Assembly (NCBI RefSeq): GCF_003600835.1
Contig: NZ_NQYC01000001.1
Location: 3,929,001 to 3,993,000 of the forward strand
Origin: Bacillus sp. PK3_68
Lineage (GTDB): Bacteria > Bacillota > Bacilli > Bacillales > Domibacillaceae
Direction: 5' to 3'
DNA: 64,000 bases
Part shown: positions 1-10,134 of the stretch, piece by piece
How positions within the stretch are numbered: the stretch's first letter is position 1
Layout: every line of letters begins with the position of its first letter
Program-made: the position numbers and the translations under genes
Notes under the pieces: model-generated
The model's database searches: none
Seen by the model: the letters and a program-made list of their open reading frames with translations, nothing else
Told to the model about the DNA's origin: nothing

Positions 1-37
1 CGCTGTTGCGTAATAAGAAACAAAGGGCGGGATGAAA

Positions 38-2209
38 ATGAATTATGTAAAAGCAGGGACTTTACAAGTTGATCAGCAATTGCTTCAGTTTATTAATAAT
101 GAGGTATTGCCGGGAACAGACATAGAAAAGGAGCAATTCTGGGACGGATTTAGCGCCATTGTCGCTGAATTAACACCCAAAAATCGTCAACTGTTAAAAA
201 AACGCGATGAACTTCAGGAAAAAATTGATAAATGGCACAGGGAAAATTTATTTGATTTTAATCAATACAAATCCTTTTTACAAGAAATTGGTTACATAGA
301 GCCGGAGGGAGAAGATTTTGAAGTATCGACAGAAAATGTGGATGAAGAAATTGCCTTGCAGGCTGGTCCTCAGCTCGTTGTACCGGTGAATAACGCCCGC
401 TATGCAATCAACGCGGCTAATGCCCGATGGGGAAGCTTATACGATGCGCTCTATGGAACAGACGCTATTCCCGAGACAGACGGCGCTGAGAAAACCGGGG
501 GTTACAATCCTATACGGGGAGAAAGAGTGATCGCTTTTGCACGGGATTTTCTTGATCAGGCGGTGCCGCTTGAAAAAGGTTCCCACAAAGAGAGTGTAAA
601 ATACGCCATTGAAGGTGGAGAATTAATCGTTACACTAGAGAGCGGCGGACAAACGAGGTTAAAACACAAAGAACAGCTGCAAGGCTTTTGTGGAGAAGCG
701 GGAGCTCCTTCTGCTGTCCTTCTGAAAAATAACGGTATCCATTTGGAAATCCAAATCGACAAAAATGATCCAATTGGAAGAACGGATGCAGCGGGAGTGA
801 AAGACGTACTAATGGAGGCTGCGCTTTCAACCATTATGGATTGTGAAGATTCGGTGACTGCTGTGGATGCGGAAGATAAAGTGCTTGTTTACCGCAATTG
901 GCTTGGATTAATCAAAGGGAATTTGAGTGCTTCATTCAAGAAAAACGGAAAAACCATCACCCGCCGGATGAATGAGGACCGCTGCTATACAGCATTGGAC
1001 GGAAGTACGTTAAAATTGCCTGGCCGCTCCTTGATGTTCGTTCGCAACGTCGGTCATCTAATGACCATCAATGCCGTTCTGGATGAAAATGGAGAGGAGG
1101 TATTTGAAGGCATTTTGGACGGGGTCGTTACAAGTGCTATTGCTAAGCATTCGATTTCTGGCGGTTCAAAGCTTGCCAATTCGCGCCAAGGGTCGATTTA
1201 TATAGTCAAGCCAAAAATGCATGGATCGGAGGAAGTAGCGTTTGCTTGTGAATTGTTCGACCGGATCGAGAATTTATTGGGCTTACAACGAAATACATTA
1301 AAAATTGGTGTAATGGACGAAGAACGCCGGACGTCTCTTAATCTGAAAAACTGCATTCGGGCCTCTAAAGAGCGGATTGCTTTCATTAACACAGGCTTCC
1401 TTGACAGAACTGGAGACGAGATACACACGTCTATGGAAGCAGGACCTGTTATTCGCAAAGGGGATATAAAATCCTCTGTCTGGCTGACGGCTTATGAAAA
1501 GTCAAATGTTGCTGCCGGACTGGAAACAGGTTTGCAGGGGCATGCTCAAATAGGTAAAGGAATGTGGGCAATGCCGGATATGATGGCAGCTATGCTGGAG
1601 CAGAAAATTGGCCATGTCAAAGCGGGAGCTAATACGGCATGGGTGCCATCACCGACTGCTGCTGTTCTTCATGCTCTTCATTATCACCAGGTAAATGTCC
1701 AGCAGGTACAAAATGAAGTGAAACAAAATAAACAAGAGTACACAGACGAGATTTTGCAAATCCCGCTCGAAAAGAAGGCAAGCTGGAGTAAGGAAGAGAT
1801 TCAGCGGGAGATGGATAACAATGCACAAGGCATCCTCGGCTATGTTGTCCGCTGGGTAGAGCAAGGCGTTGGCTGTTCAAAAGTGCCAGATATTAGCAAT
1901 GTTGGCCTAATGGAAGATCGGGCGACCCTTCGCATTTCCAGCCAGCACATTGCTAATTGGCTGCGCCATGGCATCTGTACGGAAGAGCAGGTGATGGAAA
2001 CGATGAAGCGGATGGCAAAAGTAGTGGATGAACAGAATGCAGGAGATGAGGAATATCGTCCAATGGCACCGGATTACGAAGAGTCGGTGGCATTCCAGGC
2101 TGCATGTGAACTTGTATTTAAAGGATGTGAACAGCCGAATGGATACACAGAGCCCATTCTGCATAAACGGCGTCTTGAGGCAAAAGAGAAATACAGTGTT
2201 ACTCAATAA
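38..2209 (+). CDS. glcB: Malate synthase G
   Basis: Condenses glyoxylate with acetyl-CoA to malate in the cytoplasm (glyoxylate/glycolate use). The roughly 723-residue protein is full length for the monomeric G isoform, not the shorter A isoform. Visible family signatures are MDEERRTS near residue 426, and VGCSKVPDI followed by [12 protein letters not shown] near residue 625, which holds the catalytic aspartate of the family. The ATG at 38 is preferred over the in-frame ATG at 32 because the GGGCGGG motif abuts position 32 but sits 6 bases before 38. An IclR-type regulator follows about 120 bases downstream on the same strand, which suggests local control, as for glycolate genes in other bacteria (inference). 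Only 31 bases precede the gene here, so upstream partners cannot be seen. Confidence 0.96.
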   Translation: MNYVKAGTLQVDQQLLQFINNEVLPGTDIEKEQFWDGFSAIVAELTPKNRQLLKKRDELQEKIDKWHRENLFDFNQYKSFLQEIGYIEPEGEDFEVSTENVDEEIALQAGPQLVVPVNNARYAINAANARWGSLYDALYGTDAIPETDGAEKTGGYNPIRGERVIAFARDFLDQAVPLEKGSHKESVKYAIEGGELIVTLESGGQTRLKHKEQLQGFCGEAGAPSAVLLKNNGIHLEIQIDKNDPIGRTDAAGVKDVLMEAALSTIMDCEDSVTAVDAEDKVLVYRNWLGLIKGNLSASFKKNGKTITRRMNEDRCYTALDGSTLKLPGRSLMFVRNVGHLMTINAVLDENGEEVFEGILDGVVTSAIAKHSISGGSKLANSRQGSIYIVKPKMHGSEEVAFACELFDRIENLLGLQRNTLKIGVMDEERRTSLNLKNCIRASKERIAFINTGFLDRTGDEIHTSMEAGPVIRKGDIKSSVWLTAYEKSNVAAGLETGLQGHAQIGKGMWAMPDMMAAMLEQKIGHVKAGANTAWVPSPTAAVLHALHYHQVNVQQVQNEVKQNKQEYTDEILQIPLEKKASWSKEEIQREMDNNAQGILGYVVRWVEQGVGCSKVPDISNVGLMEDRATLRISSQHIANWLRHGICTEEQVMETMKRMAKVVDEQNAGDEEYRPMAPDYEESVAFQAACELVFKGCEQPNGYTEPILHKRRLEAKEKYSVTQ

Positions 2210-2329
2210 AGTCTGTAGGGTTTATTATTTTTTTCTAATAAGAGATAATACAAAGAGGCTGGCCGATTGGAGGCTAGCCTCTTCGGCGATAAATAAAATT
2301 ATTTATTTTCATTGAAAGGGGCCTGTCAA

Positions 2330-3100
2330 TTGGAAAGGGATAATATGGTGAAGTCAGTTGCACGGGCGCTTGATATTATCAAACTTGTAGGCGATTCCAG
2401 ACAAGGGCTCGGTGTAACAGAGATTTCCAGACAAATGGATATCAACAAAAGTTCAGTGTTTCGTATATTGGCTACGTTGAGTCAGTACGGTTATATTGAA
2501 CAGAATGAGACCACAGGAAAATACCGGATCGGTTATATGTTTCTTGATATTAGCTCCAAATTGCTCGACTCTCTTGACGTCCGGACTGAAGCGCAGCCTG
2601 TACTGAAAGAACTTGAGTATGAAACAAATGAAGTCGTTCATCTTGTTGTTTATGACCAAGGAGAAGTAGTATATATTGAAAAGCTTGATGGCAACGAAAC
2701 GTTGCGCATGCATTCAAAGGTCGGAAAACGAGCGCCTGTTCATTGCACGTCAGTCGGCAAAGCCATTCTTTCTCATTTATCTGCGGCAGATGTGCTCGCT
2801 ATTATGGAAAGAAAGGGCCTGCCAGCCCATACACCTTCTACCATTGTGGAGAAGGACGCTTTTCTAGAAGAGCTGTCTAAAGTGAAAGAGAACGGCTATG
2901 CGCTGGACCTTGAGGAAAATGAGATAGGGATTCGCTGCATAGCTGCTCCTGTATTTGATCATACAGGCAGTGTAGCGGCAGCGGTAAGCATCTCTGGCCC
3001 GACGTTGCGAATGACCGATGAAAGAATGCGCTCGTTAAGTAGCCGGATGATTCAAGCAGGACAAGCCATCTCAAAACGGCTTGGTTATAAGGGCCAATAA
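2330..3100 (+). CDS. IclR family transcriptional regulator
   Basis: DNA-binding regulator with an N-terminal winged helix-turn-helix (about residues 5-65: ARALDIIKLV, GVTEISRQMDINKSSVFRIL, GYIEQ) and a C-terminal IclR effector-binding domain (HCTSVGKAILSHL, then EENEIGIRCIAAPVFD, AAVSISGP). The length of about 257 residues is normal. Two starts are plausible: TTG at 2330 with AAAGGGG upstream, or ATG at 2345 with GAAAGGG upstream; the first keeps a few more residues. It lies directly downstream of malate synthase G on the same strand, so the likely targets are the glyoxylate/glycolate genes (inference). The effector cannot be read from sequence. Confidence 0.9.
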   Translation: MERDNMVKSVARALDIIKLVGDSRQGLGVTEISRQMDINKSSVFRILATLSQYGYIEQNETTGKYRIGYMFLDISSKLLDSLDVRTEAQPVLKELEYETNEVVHLVVYDQGEVVYIEKLDGNETLRMHSKVGKRAPVHCTSVGKAILSHLSAADVLAIMERKGLPAHTPSTIVEKDAFLEELSKVKENGYALDLEENEIGIRCIAAPVFDHTGSVAAAVSISGPTLRMTDERMRSLSSRMIQAGQAISKRLGYKGQ

Positions 3101-3106
3101 GTTAAA

Positions 3107-3156
3107 AACAGGGCATCCGGAAACTTAGATTTCCAGATGCCCTGTTTGCTTTTTTA
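3107..3156. terminator. Terminator between IclR gene and DHA2 exporter
   Basis: Inverted repeat AACAGGGCATCCGGAAA / TTTCCAGATGCCCTGTT with one G-T mismatch, followed by GCTTTTTT on the + strand. It lies between convergent genes and may serve both. Confidence 0.8.
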
Positions 3157-3176
3157 TTAAACAGCTATATTTCAAA

Positions 3177-4673
3177 TCAGCGATCTGCTGCGCCAAGCTC
3201 TTTTGCCGGTTTAACACGTTTTATAAAGAAAGAGAGAATGAGAGCAATGAGGGCAATATAAACAGATACTGAAAAAGAGAAATTAATGCCGTTAAGCATG
3301 GCTTCATTCATAATATGTGTCTTCATCTCAGCCATTTGAGCAGGGTCAGGCTGGGCACCGGCAGTTAAATTTTTCGCTGCGGCATCAGCCAATTTTTCTG
3401 CTTCCGATTCTGTGCGATTTTGCATCAAAGTGACGAGAAAAGCAGAGCCAACCGCACCTGAAACCTGTTGAAGCGTATTGTTCATCGCTGTACCGTGCGG
3501 ATTCATGCTTTGAGGCAGCTGGTTTAAGCCGTTTGTCATGACAGGCATCATAACCATGGACATTCCGAACATGCGCAATGTATATAGCATCATTAAATAG
3601 CCATAAGATGTTTCGAGTGTTAAGTCACTGAACAAGTGTGTTGTATAAATCGTAACGATCAAACCAATAACAGACAGAATACGGGCGCCGAATTTGTCAA
3701 ACAGCTTGCCGGTAATCGGTGACATAACACCCATAACAAGTGCCCCAGGCAACATTAATAGTCCCGAATGAAGCGGAGAAATGCCACGTAAAGATTGCAC
3801 ATAGATAGGCATTAACAACATAGCAGAAAACATGGCCATAGCTAAGACCACCGATATAGCCGAAGAAAGTGCGAACATCGGATAGCGATAGATTCGAAAT
3901 TCTAAAAGCGGTTCATCCAAGCGAAGCTGGCGGATAATAAATAACAATAGGCTAATGAAGCCCACAGCAATCGGGATATATACATATACGGAGTCCCAGC
4001 CTTTTTCTCCTGCAGAGCTGAAACCGTACAGCAGGCCGCCAAAACCGATGCTTGATAAAATGAGTGAAAGAATATCAAGTTTGATATCACGCTGCGGTGT
4101 AATGTTTTTCAATTTAAAGATAGCAAGCAAAAGTGTAATGGCTGCGATCGGAAGAACGACATCAAATAATGTGCGCCATGAATAATGCTCAATAAGCCAA
4201 CCGGATAATGTAGGTCCGATGGCCGGCGCGGTAATCATGACGAGGCCAAACAGTCCCATTGCAGCGCCGCGGCGCTCGACCGGAAAACTAAAAAGCATCA
4301 CATTCATTAAAAGCGGCATCATGATAGCAGAGCCAGCTGCTTGGATCATTCGGGCAGCAAGAAGTATGCTGAGCGACGGAGAGAAAGCGGCGAGCAATGT
4401 TCCGGCTGTAAACAGGCTCATGGCCAAAATAAACAGTTTTCTATTTGTAAACTTCTGAATAAAAAAAGCACTGGCGGGAATTAACACACCGTTAATTAGC
4501 ATATAACCGGTTGTCAGCCATTGTACAGCTGATGCAGATGCATCGAATTCCTTCATGATAGATGGAAGAGCTACATTTAAAAGAGTTTCATTTAAAATAG
4601 AAACAAAGGCCCCGATAAATAAAATCGCAATCATGCCATAAGGCGGCTTTTCTACAGCTCCTTGTGTATTCAT
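3177..4673 (-). CDS. DHA2 family drug efflux MFS transporter (LmrB/EmrB type)
   Basis: Integral membrane proton-driven multidrug exporter of the 14-TM DHA2 branch (EmrB/QacA, Bacillus LmrB). About 498 residues. Visible signatures are LNETLLNVALPSIMKEF in TM1, WLTTGYMLINGVLIP in TM2, and the motif C-type AIGPTLSGWLIEHYSWR in TM5. The ATG at 4673 is preceded by GGGAGGAA at good spacing; an upstream in-frame start at 4724 lacks a ribosome site. The gene is divergent from a TetR regulator, the arrangement of lmrA/lmrB-like resistance loci, so TetR repression relieved by a drug is the likely control (inference). The substrate is unknown. Confidence 0.92.
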   Translation of the reverse strand: MNTQGAVEKPPYGMIAILFIGAFVSILNETLLNVALPSIMKEFDASASAVQWLTTGYMLINGVLIPASAFFIQKFTNRKLFILAMSLFTAGTLLAAFSPSLSILLAARMIQAAGSAIMMPLLMNVMLFSFPVERRGAAMGLFGLVMITAPAIGPTLSGWLIEHYSWRTLFDVVLPIAAITLLLAIFKLKNITPQRDIKLDILSLILSSIGFGGLLYGFSSAGEKGWDSVYVYIPIAVGFISLLLFIIRQLRLDEPLLEFRIYRYPMFALSSAISVVLAMAMFSAMLLMPIYVQSLRGISPLHSGLLMLPGALVMGVMSPITGKLFDKFGARILSVIGLIVTIYTTHLFSDLTLETSYGYLMMLYTLRMFGMSMVMMPVMTNGLNQLPQSMNPHGTAMNNTLQQVSGAVGSAFLVTLMQNRTESEAEKLADAAAKNLTAGAQPDPAQMAEMKTHIMNEAMLNGINFSFSVSVYIALIALILSFFIKRVKPAKELGAADR

Positions 4674-4706
4674 ATAAATTCCTCCCATACAAGGTGTATA
4701 GTTTTT

Positions 4707-4749
4707 GAACTCTAGTTCTAACAATTTTTAATCATATACCGATGGTATA
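4707..4749. promoter_or_regulatory. Two palindromes in the exporter/TetR divergent promoter region
   Basis: Two short inverted repeats lie just upstream of the exporter start: GAACT-CT-AGTTC (4707-4718) and TATACC-GAT-GGTATA (4735-4749). Their place between a TetR gene and its divergent exporter makes them candidate TetR operators. This is inference; no consensus for this regulator is known to me. Confidence 0.4.
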
Positions 4750-4858
4750 AAAAAATCAATAAAAAAATATCGTTTTGTTCATAAGTTTGATTCTTATAAC
4801 AATATGAGCTACGATTAACTTGTACAGGCAGTATAAACAATAACATTCAGGTGATGAA

Positions 4859-5698
4859 ATGAACAATCGTAAACGCCAGGTTATGATGGCAGCGCACTCT
4901 CTTTTTGTAGAAAAAGGGTTTGCCGCTACTTCCATTCAAGATATTTTAGATGAAAGCCATATATCTAAGGGAACTTTTTACAATTATTTTTCTTCTAAAA
5001 GTGAATTATTAATTAATATTTTCGAGAACATTAAGTCAGAAATAAAAAAGCAGAGAACAGCCGTGCTTGCCGGTCGGCCAGTAGCTGATCGTGAAGGGTT
5101 CAGTGATCAGCTGGCTATGACGATGGAGGTTAATAAAAGAAATAATTTGTTTGCCTTGTTTCAAGGGGTATTTGCCTCTGAAGAAGAAGAACTCAAACAG
5201 CTTGTCAAGCAGCATTACTTAGAAGAATTGAAGTGGATGCAAGGCCGTATTATTGAGCTTTATGGCGAGCAGGCAAAGCCGTACTCTTTGGATCTTACGC
5301 TTGTTTTTTTGGGGACTATTCAACAATTCATTCATTTATCAATGGTTACGGAAAAAGAAACGATAGATCTGAAAAGAATCATTGCTTATGGGCTGCGCCG
5401 AATGGATACGGCGGTAGAAGATGTGCAAAGAAATAAAGATATTCTCCTTGGGGCGCGATTTCTTGAAAAATGGTTTCCTGAATCTACGTTATCCAAGGAA
5501 AAGAAGAAAAGTGCCATTATGCAAGAAATCAGCTCTTTGCAAAAAGAAGCCAGTCCTAATCAAAGTGAGCTTCTGACTTTTTTGCAGAATGAAATAAGTA
5601 GCACAGAGCCTCGCATTGCTATTATAGAAGCTGTGGTCCGGGCAATTGATGACAGGGAAGAACTGGACGATCTGATTGCTCAATATTTAAAAAGCTAA
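4859..5698 (+). CDS. TetR/AcrR family transcriptional regulator
   Basis: Repressor-type regulator of about 279 residues. The N-terminal TetR helix-turn-helix is clear: RQVMMAAHSLFVEKGFAATS, IQDILDESHISKGTFYNYFSSK (residues 5-50). The remaining all-alpha region is the ligand domain and is longer than usual for the family, with an extended C-terminal tail. ATG at 4859 follows AGGTGAT. It is divergently transcribed from the DHA2 exporter at 3177-4673 with 185 bases between the starts, so it most likely controls that exporter and itself. The pirin gene follows 56 bases downstream on the same strand and may be co-transcribed. Confidence 0.92.
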   Translation: MNNRKRQVMMAAHSLFVEKGFAATSIQDILDESHISKGTFYNYFSSKSELLINIFENIKSEIKKQRTAVLAGRPVADREGFSDQLAMTMEVNKRNNLFALFQGVFASEEEELKQLVKQHYLEELKWMQGRIIELYGEQAKPYSLDLTLVFLGTIQQFIHLSMVTEKETIDLKRIIAYGLRRMDTAVEDVQRNKDILLGARFLEKWFPESTLSKEKKKSAIMQEISSLQKEASPNQSELLTFLQNEISSTEPRIAIIEAVVRAIDDREELDDLIAQYLKS

Positions 5699-5754
5699 AT
5701 GTCTAGCGTGAGTAACTTTCTATATTAAAATAAAGCAAAGGAAGGGAATGTATC

Positions 5755-6564
5755 ATGCGCAGCATACTTGACTCATGGAAGGTAAAGTTTAATGAGAGAG
5801 GATTTCCTCATATTCAGCAGGCTTTTGTTCTGCCGCCGGAGAAAATGCATGAATTAGATCCGTTTATCATGCTGGCCGAAGATTGGTTTAAACGAGGAAC
5901 GTTTGCTGACCATCCCCATAAAGGCTTTCAAACTGTGACATATGTAATGGATGGCCGACTTGAACATATAGATAATAAAGGTGGAAGAGGCATTCTTGGG
6001 CCAGGTGATGTACAATATATGAACGCAGGCGCTGGAGCTCGGCATGCTGAAGAAGCAGTAGATGATGACATTGTTCACTCCCTTCAGCTATGGCTCAACT
6101 TACCGGCTAAGCTGAAAAACTCCACTCCTTTTTACCAGGACATTTACGCAGAGGATGTTCCCGTAAAAAAAGTAGGTTCTGCAATGGTGCGTGTGTTTGC
6201 CGGTGAAGGAGGACCGATGAAGCCGCTCGTTCCTTTTTCGATGGCTGAAATTTTGCTTCCGGCAAAGGAGACATACATTCACGAATTGCCGATCGATGAC
6301 ACTGCCTTTATATACGTTCTTGCCGGACGGGCAGCATTTGGTGAAACCAGCGTCATTCTTGAGCAAGGATATGCTGCTACTTTAACAAAAGGTTCGTCCT
6401 TCCGTATGGAGTCAGCAGAACGCACAAAAGTGCTCATTTATTCTGGCCAGGCGCAAGGAGATCCTATCGTATCCTATGGGCCGTTTGTGATGAATTCCCG
6501 TGAGGAAATTCGTCAGGCTCTTCAAGATTTTCAGGAAGGAAAGTTTGGGCCTGAGGCGAAATAA
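5755..6564 (+). CDS. Pirin family protein (cupin, possible quercetinase-like)
   Basis: Two-cupin cytoplasmic protein of 269 residues. The N-terminal cupin carries the metal-binding pattern of pirins: HPHKGF (two His), then GARHAEE (His and Glu), with GPGDVQYMNAG between. A C-terminal pirin domain (about residues 165-265) ends with YGPFVMN, typical of the family. Bacterial pirins such as E. coli YhhW can oxidise quercetin, but the physiological role is generally unknown. ATG at 5755 follows AAGGAAGGG. It lies downstream of a TetR regulator. Confidence 0.9.
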   Translation: MRSILDSWKVKFNERGFPHIQQAFVLPPEKMHELDPFIMLAEDWFKRGTFADHPHKGFQTVTYVMDGRLEHIDNKGGRGILGPGDVQYMNAGAGARHAEEAVDDDIVHSLQLWLNLPAKLKNSTPFYQDIYAEDVPVKKVGSAMVRVFAGEGGPMKPLVPFSMAEILLPAKETYIHELPIDDTAFIYVLAGRAAFGETSVILEQGYAATLTKGSSFRMESAERTKVLIYSGQAQGDPIVSYGPFVMNSREEIRQALQDFQEGKFGPEAK

Positions 6565-7099
6565 AGAGGCTTGTTGATAGAGGTAATAAGTAAGCCATTA
6601 TAAAAGGAAGAACCGAAAGAACGCAGTAAAAAAGTGAGTTCGGTTTTTGGGTGTACTGTAAACAGTGGAGGGGACAGAAGAAAATTAATAAATGGTATAG
6701 ATTTTCATAAGGCAATGTTAATGATAGTTGATATATTCATGGAGAGCCTTATAATAAGAGGGGATCTAAAGAGGAAAGGCCTTACCGTTGCAGGGGAAAG
6801 AACAGCCCATCATACTGTGGACCTAAAATCTTTCATTAGGGAAGATTCAGAAACACTGAAATGTAAGCGTTCAACCATTAAGCAGCAGTTAGATGAGCCA
6901 CACTTTCAATAAAAAACATCGTGACAAGTAAAAGAATGACCGTATTATGGGCTGTTATCAGTATAAGGAAATAACAAAAAAGAGAAGCACCTCGGTGCTT
7001 CTCTTTTTTATGCACTTTCTTAGACAAATACCATTTCTTCTTTTCAGCTTCTGCCTATATAGTGGCTCACGAATGTTTTGCCGGGTTGAGCGTATAGAG
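6565..7099. other. Intergenic stretch with weak coding signal
   Basis: No convincing gene. One frame is open from 6634 to 6912 (+) but has no good start with a ribosome site in the first third and no recognised domain. A sigma-A-like promoter, TTGATA-16-TATAAT (6728-6755), lies inside that frame. A perfect terminator follows at 6976-7009. This may be a decayed gene or a short transcript ending at the terminator. Confidence 0.3.
6976..7009. terminator. Bidirectional Rho-independent terminator
   Basis: Perfect 16-base arms ending GAGAAGCACC / GGTGCTTCTC with A and T runs on both sides, so it can stop transcription from either strand. It ends the malic enzyme transcript on the minus strand. Confidence 0.9.
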
Positions 7100-8356
7100 T
7101 TAAAAAACAACTTCGGCCGGCTCTACTTGAATCGCCGAAAGCTGGTACGTTTTAGTGCGTAAGGAATCAATATCAATATGTTTACGGGCAATACCTGAAC
7201 TGATGGCAGCTTGTGCCACAGCGGCAGCCACTTCAGGAGCGACACGTGCATCAAAAGGAGAAGGAATAATATAATCTGCTGACAGTTCTTGTTCGGAAAC
7301 AAGAGAAGCAATAGCGTAGGCAGCAGCTGCTTTCATCTCTTCATTGATGTCTGAGGCTCTCGTATCAAGCGCCCCTCTGAAAATCCCTGGAAAAGCAAGA
7401 ACGTTGTTTACCTGGTTAGGGAAATCTGATCGGCCTGTACCGATCACCGCTACACCGGCTGCTTTTGCTTCAGCAGGAGTAATTTCTGGATTAGGATTAG
7501 CCATCGCAAAAACAATTGGATCTCTTTCCATCGTACGAACCATTTCAGGTGTTAATACCCCAGGAGCAGAGACACCGATAAAAACATCACTATTTTTCAC
7601 GATCTCTTCTAACGGTCCTTCTGCCTTTTTGGCATTTGTAAAGGAGGCGACATCCTCTTTGATCGGATTCATTCCGCATGGGCGGCCTTGATAAATAGCT
7701 CCTTTTGTATCGCACATGATGATTTCTTTTACACCGAAATTATTTAGAAGCTTTGCAATGGCGATGCCAGCTGCACCTGCCCCATTAATAACAATTTTTA
7801 TTTCATCGAAAGTCTTATTCACAAGTTTAAGGGCGTTAATCAAACCAGCCAGTGTGACGATCGCTGTACCATGCTGGTCATCGTGAAAAACAGGAATGTC
7901 CAGTTCTGCCTTTAAGCGCTGTTCGATAAAAAAGCAGTGGGGTGCTTTTATATCTTCCAGATTAATTCCTCCAAAAGATGAAGTGAGTAACTTAACAGTT
8001 TTAATGACTTCTTCGGGATCTTTCGTATCAAGGCAGAGAGGAAAAGCATCCACACCGGCAAAGTTTTTCAGCAGAATCGCTTTGCCTTCCATAACCGGCA
8101 AAGAGGCGTCTGCTCCAATATCTCCAAGCCCTAATACGGAAGTGCCGTCAGAAATGACAGCTACAGTATTCGCTTTCATTGTATAATCATAAATCTTTTC
8201 GCTGTTTGCTTGAATGGCGAGACAAGGCTCGGCGACTCCAGGAGAGTAAACCAGGCTTAAATCTTTTAAATTTTTAACATTTAATTTAGCCTTTGTTTCT
8301 AGCTTTCCTTGGTGGCTTCGGTGAATTTCCAGTGCTTCTTGTTTTAAGTTTTTCAT
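7100..8356 (-). CDS. Malic enzyme, short form (YtsJ/MaeB-like)
   Basis: Oxidative decarboxylation of malate to pyruvate with NAD(P)+. At 418 residues this is the short bacterial form, closest in style to B. subtilis YtsJ, not the ~560-residue MaeA/MalS type. Signatures: LSLVYSPGVAEPC near residue 35, SDGTSVLGLGDIGADASLPVMEGK (Tyr/Lys catalytic region), VFHDDQHGTAIV, and the nucleotide fold INGAGAAGIAIAKLL. ATG at 8356 follows GAGGAGATT. It is divergent from the ABC importer operon. It could support NADPH supply or gluconeogenesis; the cofactor cannot be assigned safely from sequence. Confidence 0.92.
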   Translation of the reverse strand: MKNLKQEALEIHRSHQGKLETKAKLNVKNLKDLSLVYSPGVAEPCLAIQANSEKIYDYTMKANTVAVISDGTSVLGLGDIGADASLPVMEGKAILLKNFAGVDAFPLCLDTKDPEEVIKTVKLLTSSFGGINLEDIKAPHCFFIEQRLKAELDIPVFHDDQHGTAIVTLAGLINALKLVNKTFDEIKIVINGAGAAGIAIAKLLNNFGVKEIIMCDTKGAIYQGRPCGMNPIKEDVASFTNAKKAEGPLEEIVKNSDVFIGVSAPGVLTPEMVRTMERDPIVFAMANPNPEITPAEAKAAGVAVIGTGRSDFPNQVNNVLAFPGIFRGALDTRASDINEEMKAAAAYAIASLVSEQELSADYIIPSPFDARVAPEVAAAVAQAAISSGIARKHIDIDSLRTKTYQLSAIQVEPAEVVF

Positions 8357-8501
8357 AATCTCCTCTTCTCCTTAATTAATCACGCTCATGCTACAGTTAC
8401 GCTACGAAGTAATGTTTTTAATTCTATAACATCCTAAAAAGATAATCAACAGAAGAATCAGAAAATTTAATTAACTAAAAGAAAAAATTTTTAGTAAACA
8501 A

Positions 8502-8529
8502 TTGACTTTCCAAGCATAAAGTATATAAT
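8502..8529 (+). promoter_or_regulatory. Sigma-A promoter of the ABC importer operon
   Basis: TTGACT (8502-8507), 16-base spacer, TATAAT (8524-8529), about 50 bases before the ATP-binding gene. The AT-rich stretch just after it (AAATCCGATTAGATAAA) could hold a regulator site, but I cannot assign it. Confidence 0.7.
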
Positions 8530-8580
8530 ACAAATAAATCCGATTAGATAAATATGATTAATAAAAAAGATGGTGATTAC

Positions 8581-9366
8581 ATGTTTTTACACATAGATCA
8601 TGTCAATAAACAGTTTACGAATAATAAAGTTACAAATGATGTATTAGTTGATGTGAGCGCTGTAATAAATGAGGGTGAATTTGTTTCGATACTTGGGCCT
8701 TCCGGCTGCGGAAAATCAACATTATTATCTATGGTCGCAGGATTAAGTGAAGCTTCATCCGGTGAAATTAAGCTCGAGGGAAAAACAATCAAAAAACCTG
8801 GAAAAGACAGAGGCATGGTGTTCCAGCAGGCAGCTTTATTTCCTTGGCTGAATGTTGAGGAAAATGTCATGTTCCCTCTTAAAAAAGAAATGAATAAAAA
8901 AGAAGCGAAAGAAACAGCTCGCCAGTTTTTGCAAATGGTCCAACTTTCCCATTATGCTGGTCATTATCCACATGAACTGTCGGGAGGAATGCAGCAGCGG
9001 GTAGCGATTGCCCGGGCACTTGCCATGAATCCAAAAGTATTGCTTATGGATGAGCCGTTTGGTGCATTGGATGAACAGACAAGGGCACGCATGCATGCAG
9101 AGCTTGAAAAGATTTGGACAGAAACACAAAAAACAATTCTATTTGTTACCCATAGCATCTCTGAATCTATTAAGCTATCTGACCGCATTATTGTTATGGG
9201 AACACAGCCGGGGACGATCATTGCTGACATTCCAGTGGATATACCAAGGCCACGGAAATTTGATCAGAAAGAAGTTATCCAGCTTGAAAAGCAAATTAGC
9301 CTGTTGTTGAAAAATGAAATCGATAAAGTAGTAAAAGAGGAACTGGCCTATGCAGCGAGTCATTAA
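8581..9366 (+). CDS. ABC transporter ATP-binding protein (SsuB/TauB/NrtD family)
   Basis: ATPase that energises import of a small sulfur or nitrogen compound. Walker A GPSGCGKST at residues 39-47, signature LSGGMQQRVA from 133, Walker B LLMDEP at 154-159, D-loop GALD and H-loop VTHS. About 261 residues from the ATG at 8581, which has GGTGA just upstream; an ATG at 8554 would add nine residues without a ribosome site. The end overlaps the permease start by 17 bases, showing a translationally coupled operon. Family members carry sulfonates, taurine, nitrate, cyanate or pyrimidine precursors; the SAM riboswitch-met genes downstream favour a sulfur substrate (inference). Confidence 0.92.
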   Translation: MFLHIDHVNKQFTNNKVTNDVLVDVSAVINEGEFVSILGPSGCGKSTLLSMVAGLSEASSGEIKLEGKTIKKPGKDRGMVFQQAALFPWLNVEENVMFPLKKEMNKKEAKETARQFLQMVQLSHYAGHYPHELSGGMQQRVAIARALAMNPKVLLMDEPFGALDEQTRARMHAELEKIWTETQKTILFVTHSISESIKLSDRIIVMGTQPGTIIADIPVDIPRPRKFDQKEVIQLEKQISLLLKNEIDKVVKEELAYAASH

Positions 9367-10108
9367 ACAGCTTGTTTTTTTTATTGTATTGTTTATTGCC
9401 TGGGAAGGAATTGTGCGAGCTGGCGGCTGGACACCGGATGTAATGCCGAAGCCGACGGATGTTTGGCAGGCACTTGTCCGCGGCTTTGAAGATAAAACTT
9501 TGATTTTTGACTTAGTTGCCAGCTTTGAGCGCTTGTTCGTCGGCCTGCTTATTTCTTTAGTACTGGGAGTGGGCATCGGTATTTTGCTTGCCAAATCAAA
9601 AACTGCTGATGAAACACTCGGTTCACTTATTTTAGCTCTTCAAAGCGTACCGAGTATTGTCTGGCTGCCGCTTGCTATTATGTGGTTTGGATTGAATGAA
9701 AAATCCGTTATTTTCATTGTTGTTCTTGGCGGAACGCTCGTTATGACAATTAATATGCGAATGGGAATCAAAAGTGTGGCTCCGCTCTATATTCGGGCTG
9801 CACAAACAATGGGCTCAAGAGGAATCGATTTATTCATAAGAGTTATTTTTCCAGCGGCCATCCCTTATGCGGTTACAGGGGTTCGGCTAGCATGGGCGTT
9901 TGCATGGCGCGCTCTAATGGCTGCTGAAATTTTGAGCACAGGACCAGGATTAGGATACACACTAAAATATGCTTCTGATTTTGGAGACATGAGCCTGGTT
10001 ATTGCTGTCATGATTTTGATTGGTATTATCGGAAGCATCGTAGATTATGCGTTTTTCCAAAGAGTAGAGAAAAATGTTATGCGGCGCTGGGGGCTTGAAA
10101 CAAATTAA
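9350..10108 (+). CDS. ABC transporter permease (SsuC/TauC family)
   Basis: Membrane channel subunit, 252 residues, with about six transmembrane segments and the binding-protein-dependent permease EAA region (AQTMGSRGIDLFIRVIFPAAIPYAVTGVR shortened here to AQTMGSRGID...FPAAIPYAVTG). ATG at 9350 lies inside the ATP-binding gene and follows AGAGGAAC. It is the second gene of a three-gene importer operon. Confidence 0.92.
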   Translation: MQRVIKQLVFFIVLFIAWEGIVRAGGWTPDVMPKPTDVWQALVRGFEDKTLIFDLVASFERLFVGLLISLVLGVGIGILLAKSKTADETLGSLILALQSVPSIVWLPLAIMWFGLNEKSVIFIVVLGGTLVMTINMRMGIKSVAPLYIRAAQTMGSRGIDLFIRVIFPAAIPYAVTGVRLAWAFAWRALMAAEILSTGPGLGYTLKYASDFGDMSLVIAVMILIGIIGSIVDYAFFQRVEKNVMRRWGLETN

Positions 10109-10134
10109 CATTCTTAGTTAGTGAGGGAGAGAAT

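Noticed and set aside
6634-6912. 92-codon open frame
   Set aside because: No good start, no domain, and a promoter-like sequence within it; recorded only as an uncertain stretch.
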